This document shows positions 6,722 to 14,473 of a stretch of 14,802 nucleotides of DNA, piece by piece; within the stretch, counting starts at the first letter, position 1, and every line of letters begins with the position of its first letter. This DNA is from Oscillospiraceae bacterium (GTDB lineage Bacteria > Bacillota > Clostridia > Oscillospirales > CAG-272). The stretch covers positions 1 through 14,802 of the forward strand of contig SVRB01000025.1 in assembly GCA_015065045.1 (NCBI GenBank). The letters run 5' to 3'. Position numbers and translations under genes: made by a program. The notes below the pieces were generated by a model. That model did no database searches. It was not told the origin of the DNA and saw nothing but the letters and a program-made list of their open reading frames with translations.

Positions 6722-7549
6722 TTATTCAGCCGATAGTGCAGCGCCGATAACCGTGCTGAACTGTGCGTTTTTCGGTATCATAAAGTTTACACCGAACAAA
6801 GTATTAAGGTTATTGAATATTTCAACACTCTGTGGAATTCTCGTTAGGTTTCCGGTAACCACGATATCCTTTATATTATGATTTCTCGCCGCAAAAATCG
6901 CCAACATTCCCGCAACCTCGAATATCATATTTATAATACCAAGCGCCATATCGCTTCTTGTTGCGATATCGCTGATCTTACCGAAGTTTGCCGCTGTCAT
7001 AATATCGGGAAGTCCGCCAAATGATTCTTGCTTTGAAATATCCTTAATGCGAAGGTCAATATTATTAAGGTCGCCCTCTTTTGCGAGTTCAACTATATGC
7101 TCTATCTCGTCCATATTTAAAAGCTGTTTGGAAAGACCCATAAGAGTACCGCCGCCAACGCCCGTACCGCCGAGATATTCTATCTTGTTATTTTCCTTTG
7201 CGTGAACGATAGCCGTACCCGTTCCCAAGCTTACGACAATAGTGTCCTTAAGCCCCGACAGATACAATCCGCCTCTGCCTACGCATTCAAATTCCGGAAC
7301 GCTTTCGCACTTTAATCCGTATATGGGCTTAGTTATAAAGGTGGATCCAACACCTGTCATCATAACTTTGCTTATCTGGTCGAGTTCGATTGAATTTTCT
7401 GATGTGAATTTACCGAACGCTCCGTAGATCGAGGTGATCTGGTCGGTCGCTCTGACAAAAAGCGGATTTATTAAGTTTTTATTCTCGTCGAAGCCTACGA
7501 TCTTTGTCGTACTTCCGCCGACGTCAATACCAATTACATATTTTGACAT
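6722..7549 (-). CDS. coaW: Type II pantothenate kinase (CoaW-like)
   Basis: Phosphorylates pantothenate at the first step of coenzyme A synthesis. The protein has 275 residues, close to the staphylococcal CoaW length. It has the ASKHA-type kinase fold: IGIDVGGSTTK (6-16) is the first phosphate loop, and Glu86 in VPEFECVGRGG is the likely catalytic acid of the type II family. SLGTGT (107-112) is the second phosphate loop and TGVGGGT (129-135) a glycine loop shared with the type II and eukaryotic enzymes. VVTGNLTR (230-237) completes the nucleotide site. An AAGGCGG ribosome site lies 7 nt before the ATG. It is monocistronic, with its own promoter (7583-7611) and terminator (6668-6701). Another member of the same acetate/sugar kinase superfamily is possible but less likely. 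Confidence 0.85.
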   Translation of the reverse strand: MSKYVIGIDVGGSTTKIVGFDENKNLINPLFVRATDQITSIYGAFGKFTSENSIELDQISKVMMTGVGSTFITKPIYGLKCESVPEFECVGRGGLYLSGLKDTIVVSLGTGTAIVHAKENNKIEYLGGTGVGGGTLMGLSKQLLNMDEIEHIVELAKEGDLNNIDLRIKDISKQESFGGLPDIMTAANFGKISDIATRSDMALGIINMIFEVAGMLAIFAARNHNIKDIVVTGNLTRIPQSVEIFNNLNTLFGVNFMIPKNAQFSTVIGAALSAE

Positions 7550-7582
7550 TTTCTAACCGCCTTTGAATAGATTTATAACAAC

Positions 7583-7611
7583 ATAATATCATTTTTATCA
7601 GTAAATTTCAA
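7583..7611 (-). promoter_or_regulatory. Sigma-A type promoter for coaW
   Basis: Minus strand: TTGAAA (7611-7606), a 17-nt spacer and TATTAT (7588-7583). It lies 34 nt upstream of the start codon in the 220-nt divergent intergenic region. Confidence 0.7.
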
Positions 7612-7694
7612 GTAAATATTATAAATATATCGTCAATTATATGAGTTATGTGGTATAAAATATGCGTATTTTTTATAAAAAACTTCAATTTTTG

Positions 7695-7723
7695 TTGCAA
7701 ATAGGGCGCAAATGTGGTAATAT
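7695..7723 (+). promoter_or_regulatory. Sigma-A type promoter for the DivIVA-like gene
   Basis: TTGCAA (7695-7700), a 17-nt spacer and TAATAT (7718-7723), followed by an AT-rich leader with GAGG at 7757-7760. It is divergent from the coaW promoter about 85 nt away. Confidence 0.65.
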
Positions 7724-7769
7724 TATGAGAGATAGTAAATAAAATTTACAGTAAACGAGGTTAGTTGGC

Positions 7770-8471
7770 ATGAACAACAAGAAAATAAAATTCAGAAATT
7801 CAATGAGCGGATATAACAAGCAGGATGTAAACAGTTATATCGAAATGCTGAGTTCGAAATATTACGATGCAGAAGCTGACAGCCAGAAGAAGATAGCAGA
7901 GCTTGAAAACAAGGTAAACGAGCTTGAAAAGGAAAAAGCAGAAAAAACTATGATCGACGCATTTGAGCTTAATGCTTTGAAGTCGGATGCTGAAAAGAGC
8001 GAGTCTTTAATAGCAGAGCTTAACAATACTGTTGAAAGACTTAACGGAGAAAAGGACGAGCTTTCAAAACAGATTGCCGATCTCGAAGCGAAGCTTTATG
8101 AATACGAAAAAATGACCGAGGTTAATTCCGAGGTTTATGAAAAGTCGAGCAAGTATGACAAGGTGAGCGAGCAGATAGGCTCTATGATCGTCAGCGCAAA
8201 CGCAAGAGCTGAGGGAATCGTAAGCGAAGCTGAGCTTAAGGCTCGTGTAATATCCAATTCTATGATAGATTCCGTATACGAAAAGCTTACTGAGGTAAAT
8301 GAAAAGTATGCGAAAGAAATTATGACAAAGACGGTTCAAATGACAGACGAGCTTCGCGCAATGTCGATTAACGCAGAAACCTTCCGCGCTGAATTAAAGG
8401 CAGAGGTTGAAAACGAATGTCAGAAGATAAAAGAAACTCTTGAAACAAGCAAGAGAGTTATTACTGAATAA
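7770..8471 (+). CDS. DivIVA/GpsB-like coiled-coil protein
   Basis: A protein of 233 residues. The N-terminus IKFRNSMSGYNKQDVNSYIEML (6-27) fits the DivIVA/GpsB membrane-binding pattern: Phe8, then Gly14-Tyr15, then Asp-Val and an aromatic. Residues from about 30 to 115 form a long charged coiled coil (heptads such as IAELENKVNELEKEKAEK). A second helical, Ala/Glu/Lys-rich region runs from about 125 to the end. There is no signal peptide or membrane span. DivIVA proteins mark curved membrane and organise division, polar growth or sporulation. Which of these applies here is not shown, and division-cluster neighbours are absent. GAGG (7757-7760) lies 9 nt before the ATG. It probably shares a transcript with the XRE regulator 46 nt downstream. 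Confidence 0.78.
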   Translation: MNNKKIKFRNSMSGYNKQDVNSYIEMLSSKYYDAEADSQKKIAELENKVNELEKEKAEKTMIDAFELNALKSDAEKSESLIAELNNTVERLNGEKDELSKQIADLEAKLYEYEKMTEVNSEVYEKSSKYDKVSEQIGSMIVSANARAEGIVSEAELKARVISNSMIDSVYEKLTEVNEKYAKEIMTKTVQMTDELRAMSINAETFRAELKAEVENECQKIKETLETSKRVITE

Positions 8472-8517
8472 GCAATAAACGACAATGGGCATAAGCCTTT
8501 TTTGGAGGCATAAATAA

Positions 8518-9321
8518 ATGAAACTCGGTGAAAAAATTCGTATAGCGAGACTGAATGCGGGAATGACGCAGGCAGAGCTTGCAGGTGATTTTATAACCAG
8601 AAATATGTTGAGTCAGATTGAAAACGGTCTGGCAATGCCGTCTTTGCAGACGGCATTATATATAGCCGATAAGCTTGGATTGGATGCGGGCATACTGTTT
8701 TCCGAGGGTGATAACGCCGGAGTATATTTTTTGACGAGAACTCTGCCGACTCTTAAGAAAACTTTTGCTTTGGGTGATTATGACAAGTGTATTGAAATAT
8801 GCAACGAATCCGACGAGCTTGGAGATGAAGCGTACTTGATATTGGCTGAATGTTATGTAAAGAAAGCTTACGAATGTTACGATAAGGGCAAATTCAGACA
8901 CGCGTTAAAGCTTTCCGAAAGCGCGTTGAAAAATGCGTCGAAAGCATTTTATTCGGCTGATGGAATAAAGCTGAAAACCGACATTTTGGAGGTTATGATA
9001 TCCTCGGTAACCCCATATTTGAAGCAATCGAAGATACGTCCCGAGGACAGAAAATATCTTATTGACTGTTTTGTTGAAAAGAGCGAAAAGAAGCATCTTT
9101 ATATAAAAAAAGACGAGGTGCTTTCGCTTATAGAAAACAAGAAGTACGACGAAGCTTCATCGATAATCAGCGATATGTTAAAGGAAAACGGACTGCCGTA
9201 TCCTCTTGAATATACGCTTTATTGCGGTCTTGAGGTTTGTTGCCGAGAGATGAAGGATTTTGAAAGTGCATATAAATATTCGCAGATCTCAAAATCTATG
9301 TTTGAGGATATGCAGCAATAA
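8518..9321 (+). CDS. XRE-family HTH regulator with C-terminal TPR-like helices
   Basis: Transcriptional regulator of 267 residues. Residues 1-60 are a Cro/C1-type helix-turn-helix: LGEKIRIARLNAGMTQAELA, then MLSQIENGLAMPSLQTALYIADKL. From about 70 to the end the protein is all-helical with tetratricopeptide-like spacing (ALGDYDKCIEICNESDEL, then AYECYDKGKFRHALKLSESAL, then NKKYDEASSIISDML). This is the architecture of peptide-responsive Rgg/PlcR-like regulators in Bacillota, but no small signal-peptide gene is visible beside it. GGAGG (8504-8508) lies 9 nt before the ATG. It is downstream of the DivIVA-like gene on the same strand. No terminator is evident before the next promoter at 9340. 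Target genes are unknown. Confidence 0.85.
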   Translation: MKLGEKIRIARLNAGMTQAELAGDFITRNMLSQIENGLAMPSLQTALYIADKLGLDAGILFSEGDNAGVYFLTRTLPTLKKTFALGDYDKCIEICNESDELGDEAYLILAECYVKKAYECYDKGKFRHALKLSESALKNASKAFYSADGIKLKTDILEVMISSVTPYLKQSKIRPEDRKYLIDCFVEKSEKKHLYIKKDEVLSLIENKKYDEASSIISDMLKENGLPYPLEYTLYCGLEVCCREMKDFESAYKYSQISKSMFEDMQQ

Positions 9322-9339
9322 ATATATGAAGAAAAACAC

Positions 9340-9368
9340 TTGACAAAAATATTTTGGAGTGATATACT
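9340..9368 (+). promoter_or_regulatory. Strong sigma-A promoter of the T-box operon
   Basis: Consensus TTGACA (9340-9345), a 17-nt spacer and TATACT (9363-9368). Transcription should start near 9375, just ahead of T-box stem I. It begins only 18 nt after the upstream regulator stop. Confidence 0.88.
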
Positions 9369-9374
9369 GAGGTA

Positions 9375-9652
9375 TATTGCAAATGCGATGAAGGAATTAT
9401 TTTCATATTTACTTCACCCCAGAGAGTCGTCGGTTGGTGCAAAGACGGCGTGAAAGGATTTGAGAAGTCTCGTTCCCGAGCAGAGCTGCCCAAAAGAAAT
9501 GAGTAAGCGGCTACGGATTGTCCCGTTATCATGGCAGAAGGCTTGATTGAGTCTTAGAAAGTTGACCGTTTTTTGTAACGGTAAACAGGGTGGTACCGCG
9601 ATAATTTCGTCCCTGAAGTCAATGATGTTGGCTTCAGGTTTTTTATTTTTTT
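9375..9652 (+). promoter_or_regulatory. T-box riboswitch leader, probably tRNA-Leu responsive
   Basis: Transcription-attenuation leader that reads uncharged tRNA. Stem I base: UGC (9384-9386) pairs GCA (9480-9482), with a kink-turn-like GAUGAA opposite CGA. Above it GGAA (9393-9396) pairs UUCC (9473-9476). The apical stem GUCGUC pairs GACGGC near 9426-9449. The candidate specifier is CUC (Leu, 9469-9471), directly below the UUCC helix and followed by purine G9472; GUC (Val, 9467-9469) is the alternative. Stem III is ACCGTT/AACGGT (9565-9582). The signature AGGGTGGTACCGCG (9587-9600) includes the UGGU bulge, whose last U suits a tRNA with discriminator A. It is completed by CGTCCCT for the antiterminator and a competing terminator at 9612-9652. 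The class is certain; the amino acid is inferred. Confidence 0.95.
9612..9652 (+). terminator. T-box regulatory terminator
   Basis: An 11-bp stem with one G-T pair (9612-9622 with 9628-9638) and loop TGATG, followed by T-rich sequence to 9652. The left arm shares CCCT with the antiterminator right arm, so the two folds exclude each other. Confidence 0.92.
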
Positions 9653-9688
9653 AATTCTTATTCTACATTTTTTACATTGGATAAAAAA

Positions 9689-9692
9689 GGAG
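9689..9692 (+). promoter_or_regulatory. Ribosome binding site, decides the start of the LeuA-like gene
   Basis: GGAG lies 8 nt before the ATG at 9701. An in-frame TTG at 9677 lies upstream of this site and has no ribosome site of its own, so it is not the start. Confidence 0.8.
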
Positions 9693-9700
9693 TTTGTGTT

Positions 9701-11086
9701 ATGAAACAGATTAAAATTGCAGACAAGACACTTTGCAGAGATGACAGAACGTTTAGTTTTAAGGAAAGCCTTGAAATAATTCGTCAGCTTGAAAAACTAA
9801 AGTGTGATATTATCGAGCTTCCCGAGATAAAGAATGCAAGAACGGATATTCTGCTTATAAGAACAGCTTCTTCTTTTGTAAAGAACAGTATTATATCGGT
9901 TGCGGCGGGAAGCACTGAGCAGAGTATTGACGATGCTGTTATGGCGTTGAGTGCGGCTGCAAAGGGAAGAATCAGAATTGAGGTTCCTACGTCTCCCGTT
10001 GGAATGGAATATTTTATGCACAAAAAGCCTGACAAAATGGTTGAATGGGTAAAGTATGCTGTAGAAAAGGCAGTAAGCGCTTGCAGTGACGTTGAATTTT
10101 GCGCAGTTGATGCAACAAGAGCGGAATTTGATTTTCTTGTAAGCTTGATAAAGACTGCAGTTGAAGCGGGGGCTAAGACCGTATCAGTATGCGATTCTGC
10201 GGCAGGTATGTTGCCCGATGATTTCGCTTCTTTCGGCAAGAAGATAGCAGATGCTTCGGGTGTTGACGTTGGCGTTGATTGCTCGGACAAAAACGGACTC
10301 GCAAGTGCTGAGGCTATTATGGCTGTAAGACAGGGCGTATCTATGGTAAAGACTACTGTCGGCGGTGACGGAGTTCCTTTTGAATCATTTGTTGGAATGA
10401 TTAAGAACTGTGGAGATAATTACGGCTTTTCATCGCAGATAAGCTATACTGAAATTCATCGTATAATCAGCCAGATTCGTTGGATATGCGAGGGAACAAA
10501 GAACGAAAAGAGCGTTTCTTCGGTATCAAACGTTGACGAAAACAGCATCAGACTTGACGCAAAGGATGATATTTCGGCAATCGCGGCAGCTGTTGCGAAG
10601 CTTGGCTTTGATCTTTCGGATGAAGATAATAAGAGAGTGCACGAGGAAGTTTGCAGAGTTGCTGAAAAGAAGACTGTAGGCGCAAAGGAGCTTGATGCCA
10701 TCGTAGCTACAGTTGCTTTGCAGGTTCCCGATTCATACAAGCTTGAAAATTACGTAATAAACAATGGTAACATTATAAGCGCGAGCGCGCAGATAACCTT
10801 AAGTCGCGATGGAAAGAGCTTGCAGGGAATAGCTATCGGAGACGGTCCTATCGATGCGGCATTCGTTGCGATAGAACAGATAATCGGACACAGATATGAG
10901 CTTGACGATTTCCAGATCCAGTCTGTAACGGAGGGTAAGGAAGCTGTCGGTTCAGCCCTTGTTAAGCTTCGCTTCGAGGGAAAATTATACTCGGGCAACG
11001 GTATTTCAACAGACATTATAGGCGCGAGTATCAGAGCTTATATCAGTGCGGTAAACAAGATCGTTTATGACGAGCACAATAACTGA
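9701..11086 (+). CDS. LeuA-like (2-isopropylmalate synthase family) protein with altered metal site
   Basis: A protein of 461 residues related to 2-isopropylmalate, homocitrate and citramalate synthases. Residues 1-265 are a DRE-TIM barrel, about 270-335 the linker helices, and about 340-461 the LeuA C-terminal regulatory domain (NYVINNGNIISASAQITL, then AIGDGPIDAAFVAIEQI, then GISTDIIGASIRAYISAVNK). The active site departs from the family. The usual LRDGEQ is CRDDRT (12-17), so Arg13 and Asp14 remain. The metal-binding HxHND is DCSDK (193-197), so both histidines are gone, and the later GxGERxGN motif is GGDGVPFES. Normal isopropylmalate synthesis is therefore doubtful; it may be a pseudoenzyme, a leucine sensor or an enzyme with new chemistry. 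It is the first gene under the T-box, which fits a branched-chain amino-acid link. Confidence 0.85.
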   Translation: MKQIKIADKTLCRDDRTFSFKESLEIIRQLEKLKCDIIELPEIKNARTDILLIRTASSFVKNSIISVAAGSTEQSIDDAVMALSAAAKGRIRIEVPTSPVGMEYFMHKKPDKMVEWVKYAVEKAVSACSDVEFCAVDATRAEFDFLVSLIKTAVEAGAKTVSVCDSAAGMLPDDFASFGKKIADASGVDVGVDCSDKNGLASAEAIMAVRQGVSMVKTTVGGDGVPFESFVGMIKNCGDNYGFSSQISYTEIHRIISQIRWICEGTKNEKSVSSVSNVDENSIRLDAKDDISAIAAAVAKLGFDLSDEDNKRVHEEVCRVAEKKTVGAKELDAIVATVALQVPDSYKLENYVINNGNIISASAQITLSRDGKSLQGIAIGDGPIDAAFVAIEQIIGHRYELDDFQIQSVTEGKEAVGSALVKLRFEGKLYSGNGISTDIIGASIRAYISAVNKIVYDEHNN

Positions 11087-11106
11087 GAAAAGAGGGATCT
11101 TGATAA

Positions 11107-13605
11107 ATGAAGCTTTCATTTTCAACAAAGGGTTGGCATAACAGCAGCTTTGATGAGTTTTGCGAGATAGCTGAAAATCTTAAGTTTAAGGGTATCGAGC
11201 TGCACAATATAAATAACAGACTTTTTACTGACAGAAACGGCGCATTTCAGGATTATTCTGCTGCATCTACTCTTAGATTTTTATATGATAAAAAGCTTAC
11301 TATTCCTTGTATAGATACAATAGCTGATATTTCGGTTAAGGAAGAAGCGGACAATGCCGTATCGGAGACCGAAAGATGCTTTGAGATAGCTCAGTTTCTC
11401 CATATTCCTTATATCCGTCTTAAGACACGCTGTGAAAATAGCGGCGGAATTGAGTGCGCGGAAGGATTTATTGAAAAAATATTGCCTAAGGCTGAAGAAT
11501 ACGGCGTAACTTTGCTTCTTGAAACGTCGGGACTTTACAGAAATACTGAAATACTCAGAAACACGCTTGAAAGATTTGCTTCCGACAGTCTTGGCGCATT
11601 GTGGAATCTTTCCGAGGCTTACGTTGAAGAAAAAAATCCCGAGGTTATAATAAAAAATCTCGGCGCATATATAAAGCACGTACATTTTAACGACGTTATT
11701 ATCAATAACGGAGAGAAGGAATATTGCTTGGCGGGCGAGGGTGAATTGCCCGTTAAGGATATAATGAATGCTTTGCGCAGTGTAAATTATGACGGCTTTA
11801 TTTCTCTTGTGTGGGATCCTGCATGGTGCGAGGAAATTGACGATATGGAAATCATTTTCGCTCAGTTTACCCACTATATGAAGCAGTTCTCCGATACTTC
11901 AAAGGGAGAAAAGAATTTCTATTACAACAGAGCGAGAACGGGTAGATTTATTTGGAAAAAGGATGACCTTATAGATCTTACGTTCGGTCAGGTGCTTGAC
12001 AGATTGGTTGAGGATTTTCCTGACCAGTACGCTTTCAAGTATACAACGCTTGACTATACAAGAACCTACAGCGAGTTCAGAGATGACGTTGATACCTTCG
12101 CAAGAGCTTTGATATCTTTGGGTGTTAAGGCGGGAGATAAGGTTGCTGTTTGGGCTTCTAACGTTCCTCAGTGGTTTATCTGCTTCTGGGCGACAGTTAA
12201 GATAGGCGCAGTTCTTGTTACGGTAAATACAGCATATAAAATACATGAGGCTGAATATTTGTTCAGACAGTCTGATACTCATACGCTTGTTATGACTCAG
12301 GGCTCAAAGGATACAGATTACGGCGAGATCGTGGCAAGACTTTGCCCCGAGCTTGAAACGACAAAGGCGGGTAAGCCTTTGCACAGCAAGAAATTGCCCT
12401 TCCTTCGTAACGTTATTACCGTTGGATTTACACAGAAGGGTTGCTTGACCTGGAACGAAGCTTTGAACAGAGCCGATGAGGTTCCCGTTGAGGAAGTATA
12501 CAGAATGGCTTCTCAGGTAGACAAGGACGACGTATGTAATATGCAGTATACTTCGGGAACAACAGGCTTCCCCAAGGGTGTTATGCTTACACATTATAAC
12601 GTTGTAAATAACGGTAAATATATAGGCGACCATATGGATCTGTCTACAGCAGACAGAATGATGATACAGGTTCCGATGTTCCATTGCTTCGGAATGGTGC
12701 TTTCTATGACAGCGTCAATGACTCACGGAGCTACTATGTATCCGCTTCCGTACTTCTCACCGAAACCCGCTCTTGCTTGCGTACACAACGAGCATATTAC
12801 AACGTTTAACGGCGTTCCTACAATGTTTATCGCAATGATGCAGCACCCCGACTTTGAAAAGACCGATTTTTCTTATATGAGAACGGGTATTATGGCGGGT
12901 GCAAACTGTCCTGCAGACCTTATGAAGAAGGCTACTGAGGTTATGAATATGAAAGAGATCGTATCCGTTTACGGACAGACCGAGGCATCTCCCGGCTGTA
13001 CAATGAGTAGCTATTATGATTCTCTTGAGGTTCGTACGGAAACTGTTGGTTCTGCGTTCGCAAACGTAGAGTGCAGAGTTGTTGATCCCGAAACGGGAGA
13101 GGACTGCGCTGTTGGAGAAAACGGCGAATTCTTGGCAAGAGGTTATAACGTAATGAAGGGTTATTACAAGATGCCCGGAGCTACAGCGGCGGCAATCGAT
13201 GCTGACGGTTGGCTCCATTCGGGTGACCTCGCTTGTAAGGACGAAAACGGTAACTACAGAATTACGGGCAGACTTAAGGATATGATCATCCGAGGCGGTG
13301 AAAATATCTATCCTAAGGAAATCGAGGAATTTATCTATACTTGTCCCAAGGTTCGTGACGTTCAGGTTATAGGCGTACCCGACAAGAAATACGGCGAGGA
13401 AATTATGGCTTGTATTATTTTGAAGGACGGAGAGAGCATGACCGAGGATGAAATGAGAGCTTATATCGCGGCTAATATGGCAAGACATAAGGTGCCGAGA
13501 TATATCGATTTCGTTGACAGCTTCCCGATGAACGCGGCGGGTAAGATTCAGAAATACAAGATGCGTGAACAAGCCGTTATTAAACTTGGAATTGAGAAGG
13601 CGTAA
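11107..13605 (+). CDS. Fusion of xylose-isomerase-like TIM barrel and acyl-CoA synthetase
   Basis: A protein of 832 residues with two enzyme-like parts and no frameshift. Residues 1-260 resemble the xylose isomerase/AP endonuclease 2 barrel, with Glu139 (LLLETSG), His191 and His193 (KHVHFND) and Glu211/Glu213 (AGEGELP). A usual Asp/His metal position appears changed (LWNLSEA). Residues about 270-832 are a complete AMP-forming acyl-CoA ligase of the FadD/medium-chain type: the P-loop YTSGTTGFPKG (481-491), YGQTE (622-626), HSGD (704-707), GRLKDMIIRGGENIYPKEIE (721-740), and the C-terminal catalytic lysine Lys813 in NAAGKIQK. The ligase half would activate a carboxylate as acyl-AMP and then acyl-CoA; the substrate is not evident. 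GAGGG lies 10 nt before the ATG. The gene follows the LeuA-like gene by 20 nt and precedes the amidohydrolase by 2 nt. Confidence 0.9.
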   Translation: MKLSFSTKGWHNSSFDEFCEIAENLKFKGIELHNINNRLFTDRNGAFQDYSAASTLRFLYDKKLTIPCIDTIADISVKEEADNAVSETERCFEIAQFLHIPYIRLKTRCENSGGIECAEGFIEKILPKAEEYGVTLLLETSGLYRNTEILRNTLERFASDSLGALWNLSEAYVEEKNPEVIIKNLGAYIKHVHFNDVIINNGEKEYCLAGEGELPVKDIMNALRSVNYDGFISLVWDPAWCEEIDDMEIIFAQFTHYMKQFSDTSKGEKNFYYNRARTGRFIWKKDDLIDLTFGQVLDRLVEDFPDQYAFKYTTLDYTRTYSEFRDDVDTFARALISLGVKAGDKVAVWASNVPQWFICFWATVKIGAVLVTVNTAYKIHEAEYLFRQSDTHTLVMTQGSKDTDYGEIVARLCPELETTKAGKPLHSKKLPFLRNVITVGFTQKGCLTWNEALNRADEVPVEEVYRMASQVDKDDVCNMQYTSGTTGFPKGVMLTHYNVVNNGKYIGDHMDLSTADRMMIQVPMFHCFGMVLSMTASMTHGATMYPLPYFSPKPALACVHNEHITTFNGVPTMFIAMMQHPDFEKTDFSYMRTGIMAGANCPADLMKKATEVMNMKEIVSVYGQTEASPGCTMSSYYDSLEVRTETVGSAFANVECRVVDPETGEDCAVGENGEFLARGYNVMKGYYKMPGATAAAIDADGWLHSGDLACKDENGNYRITGRLKDMIIRGGENIYPKEIEEFIYTCPKVRDVQVIGVPDKKYGEEIMACIILKDGESMTEDEMRAYIAANMARHKVPRYIDFVDSFPMNAAGKIQKYKMREQAVIKLGIEKA

Positions 13606-13607
13606 AA

Positions 13608-14417
13608 ATGGTAAAGAATAAATATTATGTAATTGACGCACATTGTCATATATACCCCGAGAAGATCGCATCAAGAGCTGTTGCGGGTACGGATAACTTT
13701 TATCACGAGCATTCGTACGGCAAGGGCACTGTTGAGGATTTGACGATAGTGGGGGATATTGCAGGAATTGACCACTATATTGTGCAGTCAGTGGCGACAA
13801 CACCCCATCAGGTTGGCAGAATCAATGACTTTATTGCAGAAAGCGTTGCGAACAGCAACGGCAAGATGACAGGGCTGGGAACGCTTCATCCCGATAGTGA
13901 AGATATAGAGGCTGACGTTAAGCATTTGATGGAGCTTGGGCTTAAAGGCGTAAAGCTTCATCCCGATATACAGAAGTTTAAGATTGACGATTACAGATGT
14001 CTTAAGATATATGAGATATGCGAACGAGAGGGTTTGCCGATATTGATGCATACGGGCGACCACAGATTTGACTATTCAAACCCGAACAGACTTTTGCCGG
14101 TTATGGAGATATATACCGACCTTACGATCATAGGGGCGCATTTTGGCGGATGGTCGATTTGGGAAGAGGCGGCAGAAAAGCTGTCGAAGTTGCCGAATCT
14201 GTACGTCGATTCGTCATCAAGCTTGCCGTATATTTCAAGCGAGACTGCAAAGAAGCTTGTGCATACGTATGGCGTTGACAAGGTGATGTTTGCAACCGAC
14301 TATCCTATGTGGAATCCCACAGAGGAGCTTGAAAGATTTTTCAACATTGGTCTGACCGAGGAAGAAAATAGACGTATTTTCTCGGAAAATGCAAAGAAAC
14401 TGTTTAATATTAAATAA
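13608..14417 (+). CDS. Amidohydrolase-2 family metal-dependent hydrolase/decarboxylase
   Basis: A protein of 269 residues, a complete single-domain TIM barrel of the amidohydrolase-2 family, which includes the ACMSD and gamma-resorcylate decarboxylases as well as hydrolases and lactonases. Metal ligands are visible: His12 and His14 in DAHCHIYP, His148 in MHTGD, His178 in GAHFGG and Asp231 in FATDYPMW. GVKLHPD near 116-122 is also typical. There is no signal peptide, so it acts in the cytoplasm. It starts 2 nt after the fusion gene stop, with GAGAAGG just before, so it is coupled to it, and it is last in the T-box operon. Hydrolysis or decarboxylation of a substrate or product of the acyl-CoA ligase is a fair guess; the exact reaction cannot be read from sequence. 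Confidence 0.9.
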   Translation: MVKNKYYVIDAHCHIYPEKIASRAVAGTDNFYHEHSYGKGTVEDLTIVGDIAGIDHYIVQSVATTPHQVGRINDFIAESVANSNGKMTGLGTLHPDSEDIEADVKHLMELGLKGVKLHPDIQKFKIDDYRCLKIYEICEREGLPILMHTGDHRFDYSNPNRLLPVMEIYTDLTIIGAHFGGWSIWEEAAEKLSKLPNLYVDSSSSLPYISSETAKKLVHTYGVDKVMFATDYPMWNPTEELERFFNIGLTEEENRRIFSENAKKLFNIK

Positions 14418-14423
14418 TAAAAG

Positions 14424-14450
14424 ACGGAGTGAAATTCACTCCGTTTTTTT
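14424..14450 (+). terminator. Intrinsic terminator of the T-box operon
   Basis: Near-perfect inverted repeat ACGGAGTGAA (14424-14433) and TTCACTCCGT (14435-14444), with a T tract to 14450. It starts 7 nt after the amidohydrolase stop. Confidence 0.92.
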
Positions 14451-14473
14451 CATAATAAGAGGTTATATTTTTT

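Noticed and set aside
8487..8502. GGC-ATAA-GCC with six T between the DivIVA-like and XRE genes, a possible terminator
   Set aside because: The stem is only 3 to 4 bp, too weak to call. At most it could give slight attenuation.
9677..9700. Eight-codon extension of the LeuA-like protein from a TTG
   Set aside because: The good GGAG site lies inside it, 8 nt before the ATG at 9701.
11281..11874. Minus-strand open frame of 197 codons opposite the TIM-barrel domain
   Set aside because: Antisense shadow of a conserved barrel, with no supporting signal.
12757..13803. Long minus-strand open frame of 348 codons opposite the acyl-CoA ligase
   Set aside because: Lies opposite a strongly conserved coding region, has no family features, and its composition reflects the codon use of the sense gene.
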